64,000 nucleotides of DNA, from assembly GCA_009617715.1 (NCBI GenBank), contig VTFK01000226.1:248001-312000 (forward strand), given 5' to 3'. A program made the translations under genes and the position numbers. This DNA is from Plectrocnemia conspersa. Taxonomy: Eukaryota; Arthropoda; Insecta; Trichoptera; Polycentropodidae. A model generated the notes under the pieces. The model was not told the origin of the DNA. It did no database searches and saw only the letters and a list, made by a program, of their open reading frames with translations. This document shows, piece after piece, positions 34,983-46,015 of this stretch (positions are counted from its first letter, which is position 1; the number at the start of each line of letters is the position of its first letter).

Positions 34983-36665
34983 GTGAGCGAAAAATTCTTT
35001 AATAAATTATAGCCTATGTCATAATTTTAAAATATTAGTTTTTATGTCTTCATATACTAAAATACAAACTATCAAATTAATAGTAATAATGTAGCAAATT
35101 ATATAAATAGTTAATATTATTATTTTGAGACAAAGCTCAAAGAATTCAAGTGGGAATAATATTTTTGATACATAATGCTCGAGGGAATTATGAAATGGAA
35201 TAATGGTATGGAAACAGAAATTGTAAAATTCGCAGAATTTTTATTATCATTTGCAATGGCGACTCGTGAGAATGTGTATATATACATATGTATTTAATTA
35301 TCGATATTTATATTATTGGATTTAGCTAAGGAATTAATGTGTTAAAATAACGATAATATTTTTTTTATTTATCGATTTATGATTGCCAAACGCTGTTTCT
35401 TACATTACCTCTATATCTGCAAGAATAGGAACTATAAAAGGCCAAATCCGATAGATATGGTGGTTGCAACATAATAATGGTGTCATTTAAAAAAATACAG
35501 GATACGGGTTGTTACTTAGGAATATTTCTGACAATTCCTTGGTACTCGGGATATTTTTCCCATCGTTGAAAAATTAGGCATTTTATTATTCTTTAACTGT
35601 ATAATCTATTATATTATGGCCGATAGATTTTTCGTCAATCTATAACCTATATTGAAGATCTTTGTGATGATTCTAAATATCATACAATTTTCGCAAGCGA
35701 TTTCTTTAATTATTGGCTCTCCAATTGTTTTTTCTATTTGTTTGACTCATAACAAAAATTATTAATTAGGAAATAATTACGCTTCTTTATTGTCACATTT
35801 TTTAAAAACTTAAAAATGAAAAAAAGTATGAAACATATTATTATTTATTTATTTACAAACTGTCAATATAGAACATCATTCTCAATGGCTTGAGAAAGAT
35901 GTTCAAACAGGAAAAAAGCTCTTGTATGCACATTGTCAATGTTTGAAATAATACGTCAATGATGCTCGGCTTTATTGTTTGGAGCACGTGTCACTTTTAA
36001 CAATTAAATATTAATTTGCTCTAAATGTTTTCATTGTCTGAAATCTCAGCGAAGCAAAATACTGTTTGTTGTTAAATGAACTCCAAAAAAATCTTAGATA
36101 CCACCACAAGAAGACATTCTTTTGATACTCATAGTTCACTTGTTTTTAAAGTGTCGCGATCGCGTCCCTTATTCTTGACATTGCAGTCAGGATCTCAGCG
36201 CTCATCTAGCTTCTAAACAAGTTTGTCATAACCAAATCTATTAATACTTGCACCTCAATAATTTTATTAAATATTTATTGGTATAATTTAATTTTTATTT
36301 GTGAAATATTATTAATTATTTCTTAACAAAAAATATTGAAGATCGATTGCATAATTATTATTTTCAATGTAATTACACAAGTTGTAAATAAATCTAACTT
36401 TCCTACGAAAGGTTGATTTTGATATTGATATTGATATTGAAACTGTTGTGGTGTCAAAAATAGACTGTAAGATCATGATCCTTTAATTAAAAAAGTTTTT
36501 TTTTTTGTAAATTATACTTATACTTTCTCTAAGTTCAGACTAAATAATTAATTATTATTGTATCGTATAGTAATATTTTATATTTCAATATACGGGACTT
36601 AAAGCTAATTATAATACTTTTATTATTAAATAAAAATCAGTATTATTTGATATAATATATTTGAA
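34983..36665 (+). other. Start of a long intron
   Basis: A/T-rich sequence after the donor at 34983. It contains a 15-bp stem-loop with a TGGC loop at 35871-35904 (one mismatch) and three TGATAT tandem units at about 36419-36440. No coding signal. Confidence 0.5.
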
Positions 36666-37665
36666 ATGTTATGCCTGTACTACACTCTCTGGAAGATGGC
36701 CAAGGTTGGCCAATCTCCAAGGAATAGTGGAGAATATAGTGGGCTACTTCGATCGAGTTCGGTTCTGCCCGCTCTAAAATCTTTCGGAAGTTGTCCGTGG
36801 TTACCGAGAACGGGAGGTAAAGTGGGAGTAAATCAGTTCCGAACATTGTCGGCAAAAGGACCGAAGTCGGAGCTGCTCTTTCGAGCGCGAGCGGTGAGAT
36901 ACTTCCCCTTTCGCTCTCTCGCGTGTTAAATGACGATAGTGCGAGAGATAATGATATGGTGTTTCGCAAACTGAGATAGAACGAGTAACTCGGTTCAATT
37001 TCAGTATGCGCGTAGGCGTCCTATGGTTAACACGCATATCGAGCACTGCATCGTGGTCACGTGGTCAAGTTATAATACCACATGCTTATCGGGAACTTCA
37101 ACAGACTCTTACTGATACCATTGAATATTTTAGGGCACCAAAAGGGATTAATTATATTTTTGATAGTATATTCTACAAACAGATATCGTTATTATATTTT
37201 TTTTCATATAAAATTAAATAATTAAAAAATAATTAGTGGTACTTGATTTTGTTAAAAAAAATCGTTTCGAATATCCTTATTTATTTTCCTAGATCGGTTT
37301 ATATAAATGTCACACCATAATGAATTCTTATTTAGAATCGATGGCGACTAATTCTAGGATAGTCACAGATGTGGTGTTCGTATTTTGAAGTATCATTTTT
37401 ATGCCTTATGGCATTTTGCAAAAGCCGACAAAGATTTTGCGTAAATTGAATATTTACGACCGAAAAGTTTTCACTGATATTGTATTGGTAAGTGCCCACA
37501 CAAACTTTTATAATTATAAGTAGCGTAATTTTAATAATATGACAATTTAAAAATTGCGATTATTTGGCACATGTTTCGATTGCGCGCAAATATGCCAGCT
37601 GTACGTGACAGAAGCCGTTGTCCGGACGTCATTCACGACAGCCGTCCAGACGGTCGTGAATGTAT
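36666..37665 (+). mobile_element. Non-autonomous element family X, copy A
   Basis: Starts with the outer end TGCCTGTACTACACTCTCTG followed by GAAGATGGCC. Next comes a CpG-rich segment including CGAGCGCGAGCGGTGAGATA and the CT-rich module TTCGCTCTCTCGCGTGTTAA (about 36909). Then follow the parts shared with copies B and C (CAGTATGCGCGTAGGCGTCC, CACCAAAAGGGATTAATTAT), and finally the AAGCCGAC...GCCGTCC end shared with D and E. Compared with copy B it lacks the final TIR; sequence similarity fades near 37665. No transposase is encoded. Confidence 0.8.
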
Positions 37666-38605
37666 TTGGACTTTACTAGTGAAAATGTACTCCGATATTA
37701 TTTTACGGAAATGACATATTTAAAAAAATATTTTTATTCGAGATTCGAGACTGTTTTTTTTTTATATTTTCTTTTACGAATAACCACATGAAATTAAATA
37801 TATTATTTATTTATTTTGCATTAAATCCAGTTGTCAAATTAGTGATAAAACAATCTATAAAAACAATAAATTTATATAATTCAGCTAGTGCTGTTGTTGA
37901 TTTTTCGTTATTTCTTTGCTTCTTATTTCCTTCTATACCTAATATTTTTTTAAGGTTCAAAAAGCAATAGAGTCAATAATAACTTGCAAACAAATTTTAA
38001 CATAAACGTAACCGCGTAAAAAAAAATACAATCTGTCCCATTGATTAATAATATTTACTTTAAAAGTGTTTCTCAGAAAGTCGGTACTTTTGAAGGCAAT
38101 GTTCGGTTTATTTTATTTATTGTGTCTATAAAAAAAGACTAAAATAAATTATACTTTAAATACATTGGTACATACATTTCGAACGACTAGCTTAATTCAG
38201 ATTTGAGATCGGTTTTTACTTTTTTTTATAAATATATTCTTGCTATGATTTTATCTAGAATTGGGTCCCTCAAGGAGGACGGGCCCCGGAAATTTGTCCC
38301 CTCTCTCTCTCCCTTTCCACAGGGCTGCTTATGTACACATATGTTGTACATTACAAAATAATTAATATGTACTAAAAATAAGTGGCATTAGTTTAATTTC
38401 ATAGATACTTATTTATCTACAATTCCAAGGTGTGCTCCATTAGAGAAAGGTATTTATAGTCAAAAATTAAAATGATCGATGCATTCTCCGACGCTGGGCA
38501 CACAAAGCTCGCCTGGTAATTATCATATAATTTAGCCAATAAATTTCACTAATGAAACTACGTAATGGGGCACCCGAGCGTTTGGTAATAAATCCAACCA
38601 ACCAA
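37666..38605. other. AT-rich stretch with retroelement-like traces
   Basis: At about 38400-38606 the minus strand has less AT-rich sequence that ends, in minus-strand order, with (GGTT)3 and ATTTATTA, as at 7664. It may be a LINE or SINE fragment. A CT-rich run lies at 38300-38325. I could not assign a family. Confidence 0.3.
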
Positions 38606-38900
38606 CCTTAGTTAACACCCCATACTATGAAACCACCCCGAGTGACTTAATCGCCAATCGGTCAATATCATTATTTCGCCATATATTACACAATGTGATA
38701 TTTTTAGTGACACTGTAAAAAATGTATTTCTTTTGCCACAACAGACCTTGGTTAACAACCACATCGAGAAACTTAATTGGCAATCGGTCAATATCAGTCT
38801 AATTTTACTCTATCGATTAAATGTTTAAATATTACACAATATGATATTACTTTAGGGTTTGTTAGCCCTACAAAATATGTTTTTGCAATTATCACACAGT
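38606..38900. repeat. Diverged tandem duplication, period about 140 bp
   Basis: Copy 1 starts CCTTAGTTAACACCC at 38606 and copy 2 starts CCTTGGTTAACAACC at 38746. Both contain AACTTAAT-like sequence, GGCAATCGGTCAATATCA (copy 1 reads CGCCAATCGGTCAATATCA), ATATTACACAATRTGATAT and CACAACAG/CACACAG ends. Confidence 0.65.
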
Positions 38901-40559
38901 ATTATAAATATGAGTCCCTACTTTTTGATGGCGTTGATTCGATTTATGTTTTATTATTATTATTCAATTTTTAATGTAAAGGCATCTAGAGTCTGTTTTA
39001 TCCAAATATATTATATCGAATATTTTTACATTAGTATATAAAATACATTTATAATTAATATTTTGTACGAAGTACAACAATACCAAACCCCGCATTTTCT
39101 ATGGACAGCACATATTTTACAAGTCTCTCCATTGTACGGTCCGAATTTAATAGAAAATGTAATGTACAATCGTATATCTACAGCTTTCACGTTTTCCCTC
39201 ATTATTTATTTCGAATCCATATATGAAATTCTGAAATTATAAAAGGTTTGTAAACATTTTATTACATCGATTCCTGACTAAGTGAACTTTAATTGCCATC
39301 TGGGTTCAACGCCAATTGTCTTATTGTCATCAATTGCTGCAGCTGCTGTAGCGGAGAAGCTATTTGAAGCTATTTAATACATTTCTATCGACTAAGATAA
39401 ACCTAGTTTATTTAAATTAAAATATTTTGATTAATGTTTTTAATTCAGTTCATTTTTGTTAATTTATATAGCACGAATATCAGAGATATTTGTGTAGCCA
39501 CATTCGTGTCAATAATCAGCCTTTACATAAAATACATACAAAATGTATGCATGTCTTATCAAAAATGTGATTTCGATACATTTCAACGTCTACGCGTGTT
39601 CAAAAAAGACGATATTAATATTATAGTCGCGCATTTTCGTAATAGCAAAAAATTCCTTCATTTATAATATAGCATAGATATCACGTCACGATTTGTCGTA
39701 GGAATTTTCCGAAAGTTTCCTCGGAGATGGGTGAAAAGTTTCCGCGGGGTTAAGTTTTACCCGGGCAAAGAATGACCTTAAGCATTGACGAGGGATTCGT
39801 TACGGTGAACATATTTTCGCTCTCAAACCTTTTGACCCTGGATGGTGATAAAAAACTAAAGATTTCATCTGGAGTAGGACCTTTAATGAAATAAAACTAG
39901 TAAGAGCGCACTCTTAAAAGGCCCTTTTATGCTTTCTCAGTTTCGATTAGAGTGGGATACGGGCTTTTTCACCCTGTATTAAATTTGTCTCTTATATTCC
40001 TTGTGCTTGTTTGTGTGCGCGAGTATCAAATGGATGCCGTCGGAATGAACGAATGGAAGAAAATATTTTAATCTCGAAGGACGTTTTAAAAAACGGGTAG
40101 TAATGTGTATATAAGTGCGAGAAATTCGCACGAAAATATTTTTTTCAAAGACGGAAAGGCAAGCATATTTTATAATTAGTTTTCACGGTAAATGTAAAAC
40201 ATGATTCGCAAAATTAAATTTACGAAGCATAAACAATCACTCTTGACTGGTAATTTGCTCAAATAAGCATCTATAATATTAATATTTTATTTGTATTTAT
40301 AAGTTCCACCAGACATTATTTTTTTGTGAAAGTATAACTTGTGGTTGTACGACTTAGTACACCATTGCATTTGGCGTGTTTTGTTATCATACAGTATTCA
40401 TTTTTCGTTCACATATTATAAATGATGCAAAAGATTTGTAATTGTTTACTCTACTCTTCGCTGGAGGGTCGGCTGTGGTCTGTAGAAATTTAATTTTGTG
40501 ATGAGGCTGGGCTTTTCGTCGATCCTTGTATTTGGACTCCTTATAGAGTCTTCTTCCGT
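38901..40559. other. AT-rich stretch with an island at about 39670-40120
   Basis: A non-repetitive block at 39670-40120 is clearly less AT-rich (for example GTTTCCGCGGGGTTAAG, GAGTGGGATACGGGC). It is not matched elsewhere in the window. Frames on either side are not convincing. Confidence 0.4.
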
Positions 40560-40975
40560 CTTTAAGACAGTTTTGGCGAATTGATGACGAAGATGTTGAT
40601 GGGTCAATTCTATCGTTTCTTGGAAACACATACGAAATATGTTTAAAAGTGAAACTGTTGGGTGGATATTTTCGGCGTTCGATAACAAGGGCTAAAAATA
40701 ACAATAGTATTTTTGCGCAAGATGGAACGCATTCTTTCCAAACAAAGAGTAGTTTTTTCGGTACTTATGTATTGATATGAATGATTAACGCATCGAGAAA
40801 GATTTTCTATTAGTTCATGAAATATTATATTATTAACTCTCGAGCTCTCTATCTTACATTTTATAGAGTTTACTTTCGAGAGGAGTTAGAATTTCTTGTC
40901 ATTTGTTAGAGATGGTTATTAAAATGATTTTTAAATAATCGTGCAGGTTAAAAAAAGGTTAAAACTCCCACAACA
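40560..40975 (+). repeat. Repeat pair Z, copy 1
   Basis: Aligns with 45335-46015. Shared blocks are TTTTGGCGAA, GA(A/G)GATGTT, TACGAAATATGTTTA, CGGCG.TCG.TAACAA, AAAGAGTAGTTTTTT(T)CGGTAC, ATGAATGATTAACG, and GTGCAGGT...ACTCCCA. In one frame both copies keep FWR(I/T)....EDV...I.SF...TYEICL. This suggests derivation from a coding region, perhaps the 3' part of a retroelement. There are stops downstream. Confidence 0.55.
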
Positions 40976-41699
40976 TTGTATATATATATATATATAATAT
41001 TTTTTGAGTGCAATGAATTTTTTGGCTTTAAATTATAACTATAGGTTGTTAAAATCAAACAGGTAATTGGCTTAGCACAAAAATTGCTTGATATTTTTTT
41101 ACAATTTTTTACGTATGTATTAAATAAATGTAAATACCTGAATTTCACTGCTATTAATCTGAACTATCTTTAATTTAAATTGATTCTGCCAACATATCAA
41201 ATGCACGGCAATAAAAAGCTGAGAGAAATTATTAATAGATTACGATTTTACCTTTCGCTGATATATTGATTAGGTTTTTAGACAATGTGCTGTGTTATTT
41301 TTGCAAATAAATTAAAAATAGTTTTTTTACATAGGATTATTTATAGCAAAGTTATGAATTTTTAAGTTTTCGATTGGCCACCATTTTGCAACAAGATGAC
41401 ACGTTTTATTTTTTCACTAAATCGAGATATTTACAAGGTTTATTTTATACAGAAAAATTCATGTCGATCTTTATTGAAAAATCGCAATTTTCAACAAAGT
41501 TAGTGTGGCTGTAAATAACATTTGTAATTAAAATGTAAAGTTCGAATATATTCTAAGGAAATATTGTAGTATTGTAATTGATACTGTAGTATTGTAATTA
41601 ATTTTCAATGTATGAATTCTTGAATTCAGCGTAGAAATATTTGTGGTGTTTTTACTAGAGGTTTCAATCAAAAGATTTGAATATTCAAATATTGAATAT
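40976..41699. other. AT-rich stretch with (TA)n
   Basis: A (TA)n run lies at 40978-40997 and a short tandem duplication of TAGTATTGTAATT at about 41569-41602. Nothing else was recognised. Confidence 0.5.
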
Positions 41700-41874
41700 C
41701 AGACGCGTACAGTGAGTTACATTCCCTTTCTCTCGCTCGCGTGTTCAGTGACGAAAATGAGTGAGAAGAAGTGGGTGTACGAAACGCATGTAACGCACGC
41801 CCTTATCTCTCACTTACTCTCGTCACTTAACATGCGAGCGAGCGAAATGGAATATATCTTACAGTATGCGCCTG
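41700..41874. mobile_element. Palindromic hAT-type MITE, 175 bp
   Basis: TIRs are CAGACGCGTACAGTGAGTTA and, reverse-complemented from the right, CAGGCGCATACTGTAAGATA. Inner arms pair further through CTCGCTCGC(G/A)TGTT(C/A)AGTGACGA. The flanks TTGAATAT (41692-41699) and CTGAATAT (41875-41882) match at 7 of 8 bases, fitting a hAT target duplication. The right arm is strikingly similar to the CT-rich module of X copies A and B. Confidence 0.75.
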
Positions 41875-44382
41875 CTGAATATATTTGCTGGTTTTTTTTT
41901 TTAAATATTTGTAATTTTAATATATACATAAGTAATAATCTAAATTTCCTTAAATATCAAAAAGAAAATAGCTATAAAAAGAAAAATGTCTTTGTGTATT
42001 TTTTTCTTTAGAGAATATCTTTCTTCTTTGATGTAACGCTGCATTTTCTAAATCCCAATGGTACCCTATTTTATTTTGCGTAATTTATAATTTTATCTAC
42101 ACAACAAACAAAATAACTACTTGTAACGGAACAGAGAACACTGTGTAATTGACGAAATTTCAGAAATTATTCATATTTACGATTTAATATCGTGCAACTG
42201 TGAACTGTTATGTCTTTTGAATTAATACGATTATTATTTAATTTTAATTACATAACTAAATATTTGTTATATTATTTATTCGACTAAATTTAGAAGCCAT
42301 AATTTTCTTCACTATTTTTATTGTTTTTTCATTATAACATATAACTACAATATATGTGTATAAAACTCTATATTTTAATTCTATTTATTTTACGATTATA
42401 TTTGAATATTTTATTATTTAATACTTAGAAACTACTCTCTAAAAAATATGTATTGGCTAGTAACGTTTTATAAATATACTTTTTAAAAATTATAATAAGT
42501 TTTTTTCTGATCTATGAGTTAATTATTTTATTTGGAATATTACATATATGAAGATTTAAAAAAATTTTGATGCACATTTATTTCAACGTTTTATGCATTC
42601 GTCATTCTGAATCAATACAAAGCGCCAAAAAAAACATACTGGAATGTCGAGGGTGCTGAAGCAAAAACGTTCGAGTCTCTCTGGGTTTTCATATTAACTT
42701 TCGCTCTTACACTTCATTGCGAATTTTGCACATTTTTACGATCGTATTTTATAGTAAATAAATATCATATTTTTTATGTATTTCATACATACTTTTGTGT
42801 TATTTTAAAAGGCTAAGAAATATTGCACATAGAGTTTTATCAGACCCTATATATTATATTATAAAATGATTGCTACATTATTGAACTAGAAAGGAAATAT
42901 TTAGGTACAAAGTCAAAAAAATATTTCTAAAGCATTCGATTATGAGATTGGCTTATAATGCTTTTGGAAAGACGACTTAACAAAAGCACGCAGCACAAAA
43001 CCGCGCCGACAAAAGCGCAGCCAAAAGCGCGAACCGACAAAAGCACTAAAAGCGCGTAAACATTTATTTTCGTGAAAATCGTATTTAAGCGGAAAATAAA
43101 ATCTTATCTGAATTTATTTTAAAAATAACATTAAAACTGTATTAATTGTATTATTCAAAATATTAAAAAGCACAATGGTATTAAAATAAATACGTTTATA
43201 TTTAGTTTAGTTTAGGAAGTTTTTCTGTAAAAAAATACAATTGACATGAGTAGAAGAGTCGCTTCTAGTTTACCTAGCTTTGTACCTTTATATTCCAAAT
43301 ATCCCTTGTATTTATTTATAATCTGTTCCAAGAATTAATCCACTATGCATTTACTATGCCATCATTTTAATATCGAAATTGACCTGCAGGCAATTTCATA
43401 TCTCGCCGCTTTTAATATGAAATCGCTCGCTGCATGGCACAAAGCAATCCCCGATGACGAATCTAATTTGGGCCACGTAAAAAGCGCATTCGCACGAAGG
43501 GTGGAAGAGGTGGCAGACAAAAATGTGATTGGACGGTGTTTTCTGATTGCAAGGGTTTGAGGTTGGAATACAGAAGAGAGAAAAAAACGGCAGAGAATAA
43601 GGCAATTTACCGCTATACAAAAGGGTCGTTTCGCCGAAACAATCCTTTGTTTTCTTGCGTAGGATACTATATGGCGTAACAGTTAAACGAGTCATTTACT
43701 ATGATTTAGGTATTTTTTTACGGTCTCATGAGTAACGCGTGTCTTATAAGATAGGCTCTAAAAATATGTATCCTATTGGATGTCAATGCGTATATATAAT
43801 ATAATATAATATAACAGATAGTGTGACGCAATAATATCCCTTCAATACAATTTTTTAATGCTCATTAAAACTATTATATTAGTATAATTCGCGAGATTAA
43901 AAAGCCTTATATGAAAAATGATCTCCGTATCAAGTATTTAGGCGTAAAAAACGTAGCTGTGATTATTAAACCTTTCTTTCAATTATTCTTTAATATCACA
44001 TAAATAACTGTATAATGATTTTAAATGAGCAATTATTGTGGAAAAGTTTTCCGTTAATTGAATATTCTAATTTTTTTTTTTAGAATATGTTATTACTTTT
44101 TTTGCGCTTTATAATTTATGTTTAATATTTTTTATTTAAACCTCGAGTTTCTCAACTAGAGTCATTAAATATTACTAGTCTCTATGCCTCAAAAGGGTGA
44201 CTTAACTGACAGGTTTTCGGGTCCTAGAAATATGATTTAAATAGTTGCCGTAATCGATCATTACCAAATTTTATTAAAACTATGCACATTTTTAATTTCA
44301 AAGAGAGGAATTGTTACTATTGTAAGAATACGCAAAATATATTATTTTATATTTCATATTACGAAAAGGGTGATAAATCGAG
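41875..44382. other. AT-rich stretch with an island at 43330-43690
   Basis: Mostly A/T-rich. At 42960-43055 the motif AAAAGCGC recurs several times (ACAAAAGCGCAGCCAAAAGC and neighbours). The block at 43330-43690 is unique and less AT-rich, with open frames on both strands (71 and 99 codons) that have no recognisable domains. Confidence 0.4.
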
Positions 44383-44762
44383 CAACACGAGTTTCGTCTG
44401 CGTCATTCCCCTGTAACTAATCTCTTATGTTTGTCGAGGGCGGTGACAAAATCCCTCGATACTAAAATCCACGTCGACGCGACGTCGTCAACCGACTTTC
44501 AAAAAGCTTTCGCCAAAGTTTGTCACGAATTTCTTCTCCGGAAATTGAGTAACTTCGCTTTCTTGAATGGTCTTGTCAGCTTTTTCTCGAGCTGCTTGAA
44601 TAGCCGCTATGATATTTACTGTAACAAATATTTTGCTCGTTTTTACTGTTCTTAATTTATGTCATTTATGCGTTCATCGAGAACCTTAAATATCTATGAT
44701 ATGCTGATAATATAGTAGTGTTATAAAGTATTTGCACAAATGCGGATTCGCTGTCTTAAAAT
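44383..44762 (+). pseudogene. Non-LTR retrotransposon reverse-transcriptase fragment
   Basis: The frame reads QHEFRLRHSPVTNLLCLSRA and VTKSLDTKIHVDATSSTDFQ, then KAFAKVCHEFLLRKLSNFAF. This corresponds to RT motifs ...GFR..RS..TNL..........A.D....VDVIYTDF.KAFDKV.H..LL.KL. A later frameshifted segment reads YADNIVVL, the YADD active-site motif with the second Asp changed to Asn. The segment between, which normally carries the GVPQGS motif, is deleted or unrecognisable. The family is of the Jockey/I type. It is inactive. Confidence 0.8.
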
Positions 44763-45334
44763 TAAATTTTACAGATACTCTTTTCCTTCCAGTAAAATTT
44801 TCTTATAATTTTAGGCAAAAAGTTTTTTTATAAGAAGTGTTTTTGCTATGCAAAACGCTTGTCACTTTTGCCAAACTAGTTCGTAACAAAATCTTAAAAT
44901 CTATCTGGATGTTTTATGTGATTCAAAATAAATTTTAGATATCTTTATGGATCGTTTCCAAATTAGTGTCTAAGCGATCAGTGTTAGGAACGTTGGGGTA
45001 AAATTACAAGTACAGTAAACAGGCTGTGAAGCTCCATAGAAAGACACGATTACGACCCTTGCCTGTACTAGCTAATATCCCAGTGCTCAAATATGCCCTC
45101 CTTACACAAGCCATCCAGCTTCTCAAAGTGCTCGCCAAACACTATGATGTTTTCGGCGATTGTTACGAAATCTTCATATGGGATGTTGTTAAACTATTTT
45201 AGATGTACAATCGGCTGTTGTTATATTATTGTCGGCTGTAATTTCGTAGAGCAGTTAAGATCGTGATGTGTTTCCGCAACGATGCTAAATTATTCGCTGA
45301 TGTGTGTTGTGTTCATGTTTGTGATTAAGTGACT
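44763..45334. other. Sequence following the RT fragment
   Basis: Less AT-rich patches (about 45010-45170) may be the thumb or C-terminal region of the same retroelement, but no motif is clear. Confidence 0.3.
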
Positions 45335-46015
45335 GATAATGCTGGTTTGAGAAAGCTTTGGCGAACCAAAGGTGAGGATGTTTGCGAGCTAATTGCATCA
45401 TTTTTTCGACATACTTACGAAATATGTTTACGCCTTAAAAATAAGCGCTCTAGATAAGGCCTCGGCAACCTTTTTTGGCTGCGGGTCAAAATAATTAAAA
45501 TGTGACTGTTAAGAAGACTATTCGGGTCAGTGAACATTTTTGGTTCTACAACAACTTGTCGTAACATCGTAACACGTAATTAAAAAAACAAAATACTATT
45601 TGCAGAACTCAGGTGGATCACTTAAAATCATCAAACGGGGCACTTGGTGACCCGCAAATCATAGATTGCCGAACCCTGGTCTAGATGGCCACTCCGGCGA
45701 TCGGTAAACAAAGGTTAGAATAACAGTAGTATTCCGCGCAGGGTAAAATGTATTGTATAGCTCGCGTCCTTCCCATGTAAAGAGTAGTTTTTTACGGTAC
45801 ATATGAATGATTAACGTCTCAGTACGAATGTGCTTTCTGGTGGTACGTAAATATATCCATTTATTATCGAAATTGTGTGTTCACGAGATTTTTTTCCATT
45901 GTTGTGAAAATACTGGGTGTGGCCTTACTTTAGAGATGTGTTTTTGTTTGGTTGAAATGGTTGTTAGAATGACATTTAAATTATAACAAATTGTGCAGGT
46001 GGTTGACACTCCCAG
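45335..46015 (+). repeat. Repeat pair Z, copy 2, interrupted by a MITE
   Basis: Matches 40560-40975. The frame keeps NAGLRKLWRTKGEDVCELIA and SFFRHTYEICL up to the hAT MITE insertion at 45456. Homology resumes after it at about 45687 (CTCCGGCGATCGGTAAACAA). It lies about 570 bp past the RT remnant, so it may be part of the same element. Confidence 0.55.
45456..45678. mobile_element. Small hAT MITE, 223 bp
   Basis: Left end AAGGCCTCGGCAACCTTTTT and right end, reverse-complemented, CAGGGTTCGGCAATCTATGA form imperfect TIRs. GCGGGTCA occurs just inside both ends. Flanking octamers CTCTAGAT (45448-45455) and GTCTAGAT (45679-45686) match at 7 of 8. It is inserted within repeat Z, so it is the younger of the two. 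Confidence 0.75.

Noticed and set aside
36643..37046. Frames rich in Arg/Ser/Leu on both strands (also 49186-49386)
   Set aside because: They lie within the CpG-rich outer part of family X copies, and the frames are not conserved between copies.
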